Assembly: GCA_002394965.1 (NCBI GenBank)
Contig: DGVL01000176.1
Coordinates: 6,837-16,386 of the forward strand
DNA from: Lachnospira sp. UBA4285
Lineage (GTDB): Bacteria; Bacillota; Clostridia; Lachnospirales; Lachnospiraceae
Direction: 5' to 3'
Length of the DNA: 9,550 nucleotides
Below are positions 1 through 4,649 of this stretch, one piece after another; within the stretch, counting starts at the first letter, position 1; each line of letters begins with the position of its first letter. The notes under the pieces were generated by a model, which ran no database searches, was not told the DNA's origin, and was given only the letters and a program-made list of their open reading frames with translations. The translations under genes were made by a program, and so were the position numbers.

Positions 1-264
1 GTTACGATGGATGTCACCAAGGCTGTTCACGACATTAAAGCCGGTAAGATCGAGTATCGTCTGGATAAGAGCAATATCATCCACGTTCCGGTCGGCAAGG
101 CTTCCTTCACCGAGGAGCAGCTCGCAGACAACTTCCAGGCACTTATGAATGCCATCGTGAAGGCAAAGCCTTCAACCGTCAAGGGCGCTTATCTGAAGAG
201 CATCACGCTCACCACAACGATGGGCCCGGGCGTCAAGGTCAGCACAGCCAAGTACGTCGGCTGA
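1..264 (+). CDS. rplA: Ribosomal protein L1, C-terminal part (5' end outside window)
   Basis: The reading frame is open from the first base of the window to the TGA at 262-264 and encodes the last 87 residues of 50S ribosomal protein L1. The match rests on the typical L1 C-terminus: a segment resembling the family's K(I/V)E(Y/F)R.DK..IIH..VGK.SF, then NF.AL...I.KAKP...KG.Y.K...+.+TMGPG+K. L1 binds 23S rRNA at the L1 stalk and, in many bacteria, represses its own operon. The gene lies directly upstream of rplJ-rplL, the usual rplK-rplA-rplJ-rplL order. Only the end of domain I is visible, so nothing can be said about the start or the upstream gene. Confidence 0.95.
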   Translation, partial: VTMDVTKAVHDIKAGKIEYRLDKSNIIHVPVGKASFTEEQLADNFQALMNAIVKAKPSTVKGAYLKSITLTTTMGPGVKVSTAKYVG

Positions 265-290
265 ACGGTCTGACTGTCGAAGGTTCAGGA

Positions 291-326
291 TTGACATTCG
301 ATAGATTGTGGTGTATGATGCACCAC
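291..326 (+). promoter_or_regulatory. Sigma-A-type promoter of the rplJ-rplL operon
   Basis: A perfect -35 TTGACA (291-296) and a near-perfect -10 TATGAT (314-319) are separated by exactly 17 bp. The predicted transcription start is about 326, leaving a 5' leader of about 250 nt before rplJ. This fits the separate promoter known upstream of L10 leaders. The -10 lies between the two arms of a perfect 6-bp inverted repeat, GTGGTG (308-313) and CACCAC (321-326). Confidence 0.8.
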
Positions 327-360
327 GTCGGCTGAATTAGCCGAAAAAGGATATATAATT

Positions 361-470
361 GTACCTGAGACAGCTGGTCCCGAAAGGGTCAAAGAGAAAT
401 CGCCCGCCGAGGAAGACCAGACGCACAAGACGCCTGGTTGACGGAAGAGCGCCATACAGGCGTTTTTCCG
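361..470 (+). promoter_or_regulatory. L10 leader (autoregulatory mRNA structure)
   Basis: This is the mRNA leader that ribosomal protein L10, in complex with L12, binds to repress its own operon. The sequence resembles the conserved bacillota form: an ACC(T)GA-GACAG-(T)GGT hairpin at 363-378 corresponds to the kink-turn element, and a CCGCCGAGG core at 404-412 corresponds to the conserved CTGCCGAGG segment. A CCC-GAAA-GGG tetraloop hairpin sits between them. It is placed between the promoter at 291-319 and rplJ, exactly where such leaders occur. A small hairpin, CGCC (450-453) with GGCG (459-462), is followed by TTTTT (463-467) and could be an extra pause or attenuation site. The exact borders are approximate. 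Confidence 0.75.
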
Positions 471-486
471 GGATGTCTGATTCTTC

Positions 487-524
487 AGACCCCTCTGGCC
501 GATGGCGCGTGAGGGGTCTTTTTT
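487..524 (+). terminator. Intrinsic terminator/attenuator in the rplJ leader
   Basis: A 9-bp perfect stem, AGACCCCTC (487-495) with GAGGGGTCT (511-519), is followed by a T run to 524. It lies after the L10 leader and 55 bp before rplJ, so it is probably the attenuator through which L10 binding reduces transcription into rplJ-rplL. Its alternative role, ending read-through from rplA, is not excluded. Confidence 0.8.
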
Positions 525-578
525 ATCGGGTAGGATTACCATCCTTAAAAATTTTCAGGATAAGGAGGTAAAGCAAGC

Positions 579-1079
579 ATGGCAAAGGTTGAGATCAAAA
601 AGCCGATCGTAGACGAAATCGCTGCCAACATGAAAGATGCGCAGGGCGTTGTTGTCGCAAAGTACCAGGGCATCACGGTCGAGCAGGACACGAAGCTCCG
701 CAGACAGATGCGCGAGGCCGGCGTTCTGTACAAAGTCTACAAGAACACGCTTGTGAAGAAAGCAATTGCCGGTACAGAGTTTGAGGGACTCGCTGATTCC
801 CTTGAAGGACCGACCGCTATTGCGATCAGCAAAGATGACGCAACAGCTGCAGCAAGAGTGCTGGCTGATTTCGCCAAAGAGGCACCGTGCCTTGAGCTCA
901 AGGCAGGCGTTGTAGAAGGCAAGTTCTGCGACGCAAAGGCAATCGCGGAGATCGCTGCGATCCCGAGCAGAGAGGTTCTTCTCTCGAGACTTCTGGGAAG
1001 CTTCCAGTCCCCGATGGCCAATTTCGCGCGTGTCATCAAACAGATCGCCGAGAAGAAGGGCGAGGAACCGGCAGCCTGA
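579..1079 (+). CDS. rplJ: 50S ribosomal protein L10
   Basis: The 166-residue protein has the usual length for L10. The N-terminal domain (about residues 1-100) binds 23S rRNA at the base of the stalk. The C-terminal helix (about residues 130-160, SREVLLSRLLGS onward) is where L7/L12 dimers attach. L10 anchors the stalk that recruits translational GTPases, and it is also the repressor acting on the leader upstream. The start ATG follows a perfect SD, AAGGAGGT at 562-569, with 9 nt spacing. It is the first gene of a two-gene operon with rplL, and a 102-bp structured spacer separates the two. The sequence has no unusual features. Confidence 0.97.
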   Translation: MAKVEIKKPIVDEIAANMKDAQGVVVAKYQGITVEQDTKLRRQMREAGVLYKVYKNTLVKKAIAGTEFEGLADSLEGPTAIAISKDDATAAARVLADFAKEAPCLELKAGVVEGKFCDAKAIAEIAAIPSREVLLSRLLGSFQSPMANFARVIKQIAEKKGEEPAA

Positions 1080-1096
1080 GAGAGGCGGCCTGATGA

Positions 1097-1155
1097 CGGC
1101 ACAGGCAGGCGGCTGTCGTGCCGCGTAACGCAGGAGGCGGACAGGAATGTCTGCC
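1097..1155 (+). other. Two hairpins in the rplJ-rplL spacer
   Basis: The 102-bp spacer contains a 6-bp inverted repeat, CGGCAC (1097-1102) and GTGCCG (1118-1123). It is followed by an 8-bp hairpin, GGCGGACA (1136-1143) with TGTCTGCC (1148-1155), containing one G-U pair and closed by a GGAA loop of the GNRA type. No T run follows, so it is not an intrinsic terminator. It ends 15 nt before the rplL SD. A role in mRNA processing, stability or the raised expression of L12 relative to L10 is inference. Confidence 0.6.
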
Positions 1156-1181
1156 GTATCATTTGAAAAAGGAGAATAATC

Positions 1182-1544
1182 ATGACTACACAGGAAATCA
1201 TCGAGGCCATCAAGGGCCTGTCTGTTACAGAACTGAATGACCTGGTCAAGGCTTGCGAGGAAGAGTTCGGCGTTTCCGCATCCGCAGGTGTTGTTGTTGC
1301 TGCCGGCGCCGCTGCTGCTCCGGAAGAAGAGAAGACCGAGTTCGACGTTGAGCTGACCGAGATCGGCCCGAACAAGATCAAGGTTATCAAGGTTGTCCGT
1401 GAGATCACCGGCCTTGGCCTGAAGGATGCAAAGGACCTCGTTGAGGCTGCTCCGAAGGTTGTCAAGGAAGGCGTTGACAAGGCAACTGCCGAGGATATGA
1501 AGAAGAAGATCGAAGAGCAGGGCGCGAAGGTTACCCTTAAGTAA
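1182..1544 (+). CDS. rplL: 50S ribosomal protein L7/L12
   Basis: The 120-residue protein matches the family length exactly. The N-terminal dimerisation and L10-binding domain is residues 1-32. An Ala/Val-rich flexible hinge covers about residues 36-50. The globular C-terminal domain (residues 51-120) carries the conserved helix region TGLGLKDAKDLVEAAP (76-91) that contacts EF-Tu and EF-G. Start ATG 1182 has a GGAGA SD at 1171-1175. Multiple copies of L12 form the mobile ribosomal stalk. A strong terminator closes the operon 34 bp after the stop. rpoB, the normal next gene in most bacteria, does not follow. Confidence 0.97.
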   Translation: MTTQEIIEAIKGLSVTELNDLVKACEEEFGVSASAGVVVAAGAAAAPEEEKTEFDVELTEIGPNKIKVIKVVREITGLGLKDAKDLVEAAPKVVKEGVDKATAEDMKKKIEEQGAKVTLK

Positions 1545-1577
1545 TTCGCACCGCTTCAGTCAGATCCGATGTGTACT

Positions 1578-1609
1578 GGCCCGTCCGGAATTTCCGGGCG
1601 GGCCTTTTT
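1578..1609 (+). terminator. Intrinsic terminator of rplJ-rplL
   Basis: An 11-bp GC-rich stem (1578-1588 with 1594-1604, one G-U pair) with an AATTT loop is followed by five T (1605-1609). It is a strong rho-independent terminator 34 bp after rplL. Confidence 0.93.
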
Positions 1610-1736
1610 AGCGCTGCGCTGAAGCAGACAGATGCCGGCCGTCCGTGATTTTGGTGACTTTTCCGGATATCTCTGCCATAGAACCGGCAGAATATGTTAA
1701 AAAAGTAAAAAGCATAAAGAACCTATAAACTTGCAC

Positions 1737-1810
1737 TTTAATAAATTAATAAGGCATTGTACAATAATCTGCGTTGGTCCGTGCGGGACATCGGCAGATC
1801 TGCGGTCCCG
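1737..1810 (+). promoter_or_regulatory. AT-rich promoter region and leader hairpin of the permease-PRT operon
   Basis: An AT-rich block (about 1695-1770) contains TACAAT (1760-1765) as a plausible -10, but the -35 (TTTAAT, 1737-1742, 17 bp away) is poor. The leader has a 6-bp stem, CGGGAC (1784-1789) with GTCCCG (1805-1810), enclosing the perfect 10-bp palindrome GCAGATCTGC (1794-1803). I looked for the conserved purine-riboswitch core and did not see it. Whether the hairpin or the palindrome is regulatory is unknown. Confidence 0.35.
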
Positions 1811-1836
1811 TCTATTTCAACAGGAGAGGAGCTTAT

Positions 1837-2895
1837 ATGAACGCAATCGTAACAGACATCATGGCGGTCATCGGCGTTGTGCTGAACGGACTGCCGCAGG
1901 GACTGCTGGCGCTCTCGCTGGGGTTTGCATCGATTCCCACGGCGATGGCATTTTTTGTCGGGGCATTCGGCAACGCCGTCACACAGAACGTGGCGCCTAT
2001 ATCATTTCAGGCGGAGACCATCACCTACGCCGGGACCTCGGGCAGGAACCGCTCGGAGCGCTGCACGATGATCTTCATCGGCGGTGTGATCATGACGATC
2101 GTGGGCCTCACCGGGACCCTGACCAGGATCGTGGATTTCATCGGTGTGGATATCGCAAGCGGCATGATGGCGGGCGTAGGACTGATCCTGGCCAAGACTG
2201 CCATTGACATGATCCGTGAGGACCGCCTCTCCGGATTCGTCTCGCTGGTTTCGGCGCTGATCACGTACTACATCTTCCGGGACAGCAGCAACGTGCTTGT
2301 CTACACGATCCTGATTTCCGTGGTGGCGGCCTGCATTGCCGCCGCGATCTTTGAGAAGGAAAAGAAGACCATCACGGTTGAAGACGACAACTTCAAGAGA
2401 CAGCCGTTTACCTTCAATACCAACGTCATCATCGGAGCGCTGGGAATGGCCTGCCTGAACATCGGCTCGAACATCTCCTTCGGTTCCATCACATCGGCTA
2501 TGGCGCCGGACGCACATTACAACGTGGACCAGCTGACGGTCATCTCGTCTCTGGCCGACATGAGCTCGTCATTCTTCGGCGGCGCGCCGGTCGAGTCCAT
2601 CATCTCTGCCACAGCAGCCGCGCCACACGCCGTGATCGCCGGCATTGTGATGATGATCGTCATCGGTGTCATCCTGCTGACCGGTCTTCTTCCGAAAATC
2701 GGACGCTACGTCCCGAGCTCGTCCATCGCGGGATTTCTGTTCGTGCTGGGCGTCTTCAAGACGGTCTGCCTGGACGCGCCGACCGCGCTGGTAACGGCTC
2801 CGGCTGTCGGCGGCCTGACGATGGCTGTCACGGCCATCACCAATCCGTTCTTCGGGATGCTCGCGGGCATCGCCGCGAGACTGCTCGGGCTTTGA
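1837..2895 (+). CDS. NCS2-family nucleobase (purine-type) permease, compact form
   Basis: The 352-residue polytopic membrane protein has about 10-12 hydrophobic segments. Segments such as FGNAVTQNVAPISFQAET near the N-terminus and GGAPVESIISATAAAPH in the second half resemble the NCS2/AzgA-type nucleobase transporters, in which a Glu-Ser pair in a re-entrant helix helps bind the base. It probably imports a purine by cation symport. Classical NCS2 members are about 430 residues, so this is a short relative. The ATG at 1837 is chosen over an in-frame upstream start because AGGAGAGG (1822-1829) lies 7 nt ahead of it. A phosphoribosyltransferase follows after 34 bp, which supports a salvage role. 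The substrate (xanthine, guanine, hypoxanthine or adenine) cannot be told. Confidence 0.75.
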   Translation: MNAIVTDIMAVIGVVLNGLPQGLLALSLGFASIPTAMAFFVGAFGNAVTQNVAPISFQAETITYAGTSGRNRSERCTMIFIGGVIMTIVGLTGTLTRIVDFIGVDIASGMMAGVGLILAKTAIDMIREDRLSGFVSLVSALITYYIFRDSSNVLVYTILISVVAACIAAAIFEKEKKTITVEDDNFKRQPFTFNTNVIIGALGMACLNIGSNISFGSITSAMAPDAHYNVDQLTVISSLADMSSSFFGGAPVESIISATAAAPHAVIAGIVMMIVIGVILLTGLLPKIGRYVPSSSIAGFLFVLGVFKTVCLDAPTALVTAPAVGGLTMAVTAITNPFFGMLAGIAARLLGL

Positions 2896-2929
2896 CAAGA
2901 GGACAGTAAGCTGCATACAGGAGTGAAAA

Positions 2930-3502
2930 ATGACAGACACATATGAAATCAATCTGTGCGGGGTGAAGCGGACGCTGCCGCTCATCCCGATCGACGACAC
3001 GACGGCATTCGCCAGCTTCGTCATCATCAGTGACACGGAGCTGATCAGCCGGGTGGCGGGGGAACTCATCAAAAAAATCGGCGACGTGGATGTGCTGGTG
3101 ACCGCCGAGGCGAAGGGCATCGCGCTGACCTACGAGATGAGCCGTCAGCTGGGGATGAAGGATTTCATCGTCGCGCGCAAAGGCGTCAAGAACTACATGA
3201 GACATTATATCGGCGTCGAGGTGAATTCCATCACGACGGCAGGAACCCAGCACCTGTATCTGGATGAGGCGGACGCCGACAAGGTCCGCGGGCGCCGCGT
3301 CTGCCTGGTGGATGACGTGATTTCCACCGGCGAGTCCATCCACGCCATCGACGAGCTTGTGAAGAAATCCGGCGGCAACGTGGTGTGCCGCGCCGCGGTT
3401 CTTGCGGAAGGCGACGCCGCAAAGCGCAGGGACATTGTCTATCTGCAGAAGCTGCCGCTGTTTCACAAGACAGCGTCGGGAGCGTATGAGCCGGTGAACT
3501 GA
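2930..3502 (+). CDS. Type I phosphoribosyltransferase, adenine/xanthine PRT-like
   Basis: The 190-residue cytoplasmic enzyme carries the 13-residue PRPP-binding motif VCLVDDVISTGES (residues 124-136), with the two adjacent acidic residues and the TG turn of type I PRTases. It also has an EAKGIAL segment (60-66) like the pyrophosphate loop of Apt/Xpt proteins, and a VARKGVKNYM segment (81-90) like their flexible-loop region. It would convert an imported purine base plus PRPP to the nucleoside monophosphate and PPi. The SD AGGAG (2919-2923) lies 6 nt before the ATG, and the gene is clearly co-transcribed with the permease. The exact base is not decidable. A PurR-like regulator is unlikely because no DNA-binding domain is present. 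Confidence 0.82.
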   Translation: MTDTYEINLCGVKRTLPLIPIDDTTAFASFVIISDTELISRVAGELIKKIGDVDVLVTAEAKGIALTYEMSRQLGMKDFIVARKGVKNYMRHYIGVEVNSITTAGTQHLYLDEADADKVRGRRVCLVDDVISTGESIHAIDELVKKSGGNVVCRAAVLAEGDAAKRRDIVYLQKLPLFHKTASGAYEPVN

Positions 3503-3513
3503 GGCGGCTTTTC
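3489..3513 (+). terminator. Weak intrinsic terminator at the end of the permease-PRT operon
   Basis: AGCCG (3489-3493) and CGGCT (3505-3509) form a 5-bp stem that overlaps the PRT stop codon and is followed by a short T-rich tract. It is short, and read-through into the small-RNA locus downstream is possible. Confidence 0.35.
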
Positions 3514-3574
3514 TTTATCAGTTTGCCATAAAACCTTCATGCACTTTATAAAAAAAGCACAATCGCAACACAAA

Positions 3575-3601
3575 TTGTCCACAATTGCCCTGTACTATAT
3601 A
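3575..3601 (+). promoter_or_regulatory. Candidate promoter of the small RNA, overlapped by a dyad
   Basis: TTGTCC (3575-3580) and TATATA (3596-3601) are spaced 15 bp, shorter than ideal, and predict a start at about 3608. This is the first base of the paired region of the RNA downstream. The -35 lies inside a perfect dyad AATTGTCCACAATT (3573-3586), which could be an operator. The promoter is moderately weak on its own; the agreement of start and structure is what supports it. Confidence 0.4.
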
Positions 3602-3606
3602 GACCA

Positions 3607-3716
3607 TAAGAACGAGCCACAAAAAAGCGCCACCCCCCAAGGCGCCGGCCGTTCTTAAACAAGTTTTCATACTTTCCCCCTCTTTTGGACCCCTGCTCGT
3701 GAGCAGGGGTCTTTTT
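3607..3716 (+). ncRNA. Candidate structured small RNA (about 110 nt, C-rich)
   Basis: The region folds as a compact independent RNA. TAAGAACG (3607-3614) pairs with CGTTCTTA (3650-3657), and after one bulged A the stem continues with GCC (3616-3618) against GGC (3647-3649), 11 bp in all. Inside is GCGCC (3627-3631) paired with GGCGC (3641-3645), with a 9-nt loop holding six consecutive C. A pyrimidine-rich unpaired linker (3658-3687, with CCCCCTC inside) leads to a perfect 11-bp terminator hairpin. Promoter, stem, linker and terminator fit together as a stand-alone transcription unit. Unpaired C-rich stretches are typical of Gram-positive regulatory RNAs that pair with Shine-Dalgarno sequences, and both C tracts are complementary to G-rich SDs. 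The alternative is a long 3' UTR of the PRT operon. I do not recognise a named family. Confidence 0.5.
3688..3716 (+). terminator. Strong intrinsic terminator (small-RNA 3' end)
   Basis: GACCCCTGCTC (3688-3698) and GAGCAGGGGTC (3701-3711) are perfectly complementary, with the innermost pair forming the small loop, and are followed by TTTTT (3712-3716). Only the + strand has the T tract. It ends a + strand transcript although no protein gene lies just upstream. Confidence 0.9.
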
Positions 3717-3759
3717 GCAGCGCATAAGAGAGCCCGCACCAAAGCAGGGATGAAGAGAA

Positions 3760-3942
3760 TTAATACGGAGTGCCGGAAACTTCACCGTAATCGTTGCGGG
3801 AATGCCCGCGGGTGAAAACAGACCATGCATCGGGATTCTGATTCAGAAGATCATCTTTAGCGGCGATGAACCACGTTTTTTTTAATACGTCGGAACCGCC
3901 GTCTTCGCTTAAACCGCTTTCAATTGAAGGAATCAATTGGTT
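3760..3942 (-). pseudogene. Truncated coding relic (60 codons, unknown protein)
   Basis: On the - strand an open frame of 60 codons runs from 3942 to a TAA at 3762-3760. It is preceded at once by TAG and has no ATG. The encoded residues look protein-like: a hydrophobic/aromatic core (TWFIAAKDDLL, then DAWSVFTRG) and an acidic, glycine-rich start and end, finishing in SGTPY. A TTG at 3936-3934 could be a start but has no SD. The best reading is the C-terminal remainder of a gene whose front was lost, with the inverted repeats at 3921-3960 at the break. A functional small protein is less likely. The family is not recognised. Confidence 0.35.
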
Positions 3943-3960
3943 CTATTACAAAAACCAATT
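3921..3960. repeat. Two overlapping inverted repeats
   Basis: CAATTGA (3921-3927) and TCAATTG (3933-3939) form a perfect 7-bp repeat with a 5-nt spacer. AATTGGTT (3935-3942) and AACCAATT (3953-3960) form a perfect 8-bp repeat with a 10-nt spacer. They share 3935-3939, so only one hairpin can form at a time in RNA. They lie at the truncated edge of the relic and could be the trace of a mobile-element end or a binding site. Confidence 0.55.
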
Positions 3961-3996
3961 AAGCGTGCCAAAACAATGCCAACAAATAATTATATA

Positions 3997-4161
3997 ATGA
4001 TAAATTGCCAGCTTTCCGGGTTATAGAACACTATCTGGCAGGCTGGAGCGACTTTTGTGTGTGTACATGAGGACACTCTGATTTTTGAAGTCCGTTTTGA
4101 TCTTTCGGCTTCAGTATTTTTATGGCTCGTGAGTTTGAGGAGCATAGAAAAGCAACGATAA
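3997..4161 (+). other. Possible decayed short reading frame with an in-frame amber stop
   Basis: From ATG 3997 the frame encodes 9 codons, a TAG at 4024-4026, then 44 further sense codons to TAA at 4159-4161. The second part has a mixed composition that looks like protein (VCVHEDTLIFEVRFDLSAS, then a hydrophobic stretch). The opposite strand is also open across much of this interval, so the coding strand is not secure. No SD and no recognisable family were found. It is recorded as a possible relic only. Confidence 0.2.
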
Positions 4162-4168
4162 AGCATAA

Positions 4169-4192
4169 ATATATTGATTATTATCAATATAT
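4169..4192. promoter_or_regulatory. Operator-like dyad upstream of the cassette promoter
   Basis: ATATATTGAT (4169-4178) and ATCAATATAT (4183-4192) form a perfect 10-bp inverted repeat with a TATT spacer. It is immediately followed by further palindromes, ATATGCATAT (4189-4198) and AATATATT (4201-4208). The dyad centre lies about 65 bp upstream of the predicted transcription start, a position more typical of an activator than of a repressor. It may also be simple AT-rich DNA. Confidence 0.4.
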
Positions 4193-4210
4193 GCATATTA
4201 AATATATTAA

Positions 4211-4239
4211 TTGCTTGTTCATAACGATAATGCTAGAAT
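4211..4239 (+). promoter_or_regulatory. Extended -10 promoter of the secreted protein/lipoprotein genes
   Basis: TTGCTT (4211-4216) and TAGAAT (4234-4239) are separated by 17 bp, and TG sits at 4231-4232, one base before the -10, giving an extended -10 TGCTAGAAT. The predicted start is about 4246, only about 20 nt before the first ATG. Confidence 0.7.
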
Positions 4240-4265
4240 GTAATTAGAAAAACTCGTGAATAAAA

Positions 4266-4649
4266 ATGAGAAGAACTGTACAGGGGCTTATTATCGGAAT
4301 TATGCTTGTAAGTATGGTCACAGCTCTTCCGATAAATGTTTTTGCAGTATCTGGACGTGGTAATTTTTATCTTGAACGCGATCCAATGGCGTATGTATAC
4401 AATACATATACTACGCAGGAGATCTATCATTATGGCGGAGGATACAGGGGCGCTGTAACGGCATATAGAATCACAACGGGCAACTATAATATAATTACTA
4501 TTAGAAATGAAAACACACAGTCAACCAGAACGTTCACACGGGTCAGCACTGCGTATTGGGGCGCTACAGACGATAATGTAGTGTTCAGTATCAGCATGAG
4601 TGCAGATGGGGTAGCAGGAGCGTCCGGATATGTTTCAATTGACACGTAA
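4266..4649 (+). CDS. Small secreted Tyr-rich protein, unknown (bacteriocin- or sensor-like candidate)
   Basis: The 127-residue product begins with a Sec signal peptide: an RR n-region, a hydrophobic core at residues 7-26 and a probable cleavage site VFA|VS after residue 27. The mature part of about 100 residues contains no cysteine, about 11 tyrosines, many Thr/Ser/Arg and Gly clusters (GGGYRG), and alternating polar/hydrophobic stretches that suggest beta structure. I do not recognise the family. In particular, it lacks the features I associate with lactococcin 972 or double-glycine bacteriocin leaders. The upstream in-frame stop at 4257-4259 fixes the start at ATG 4266. There is no clear SD, and the 5' UTR is short. 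It is first in the cassette and overlaps the lipoprotein gene by 20 bp, so the two are probably translationally coupled. Confidence 0.7.
   Translation: MRRTVQGLIIGIMLVSMVTALPINVFAVSGRGNFYLERDPMAYVYNTYTTQEIYHYGGGYRGAVTAYRITTGNYNIITIRNENTQSTRTFTRVSTAYWGATDDNVVFSISMSADGVAGASGYVSIDT

Larger units (their letters stand above)
3503..4265. other. 763-bp stretch without an intact protein gene
   Basis: Between the PRT gene and the secreted-protein gene no convincing protein gene is present. In order, the stretch holds a candidate small RNA with its own promoter and terminator (3575-3716), a truncated coding relic on the - strand (3760-3942), two overlapping inverted repeats (3921-3960), a second weak relic with an in-frame amber stop on the + strand (3997-4161), and a palindrome-rich AT block leading into an extended -10 promoter (4169-4239). 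Base composition changes from GC-rich to AT-rich in this stretch, so it is the likely junction of an acquired segment. Confidence 0.6.

Noticed and set aside
737..1480. Long minus-strand frame of 247 codons
   Set aside because: It is antisense to rplJ and rplL, which are certain. It is Ser/Ala/Thr-rich, as expected from the complement of GC-biased genes, and has no start signal.
1611..1836. A purine riboswitch before the nucleobase permease
   Set aside because: The conserved loop sequences of the purine aptamer are not present, and the only clear structure is one short stem with a palindrome.
1731..2207. Plus-strand frame overlapping the permease start
   Set aside because: It is Arg/His/Gly-rich and out of frame with the real permease, with no SD.
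2569..3466. Minus-strand frames across the permease and PRT genes
   Set aside because: They are rich in Arg, His and Asp and are the mirror of well-supported plus-strand genes.
3518..3670. A 50-codon minus-strand frame with a hydrophobic stretch, preceded by GAGGGGG
   Set aside because: The apparent SD is just the complement of the C-rich linker of the candidate small RNA, and the frame runs through its stems. On the minus strand the inner hairpin followed by TTTTTT would even stop transcription within the frame.
4266..4649. Lactococcin 972-type or double-glycine bacteriocin precursor
   Set aside because: There is a Sec signal peptide rather than a GG leader, and the mature sequence lacks the features I know for the lactococcin 972 family. 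It is kept as unknown.
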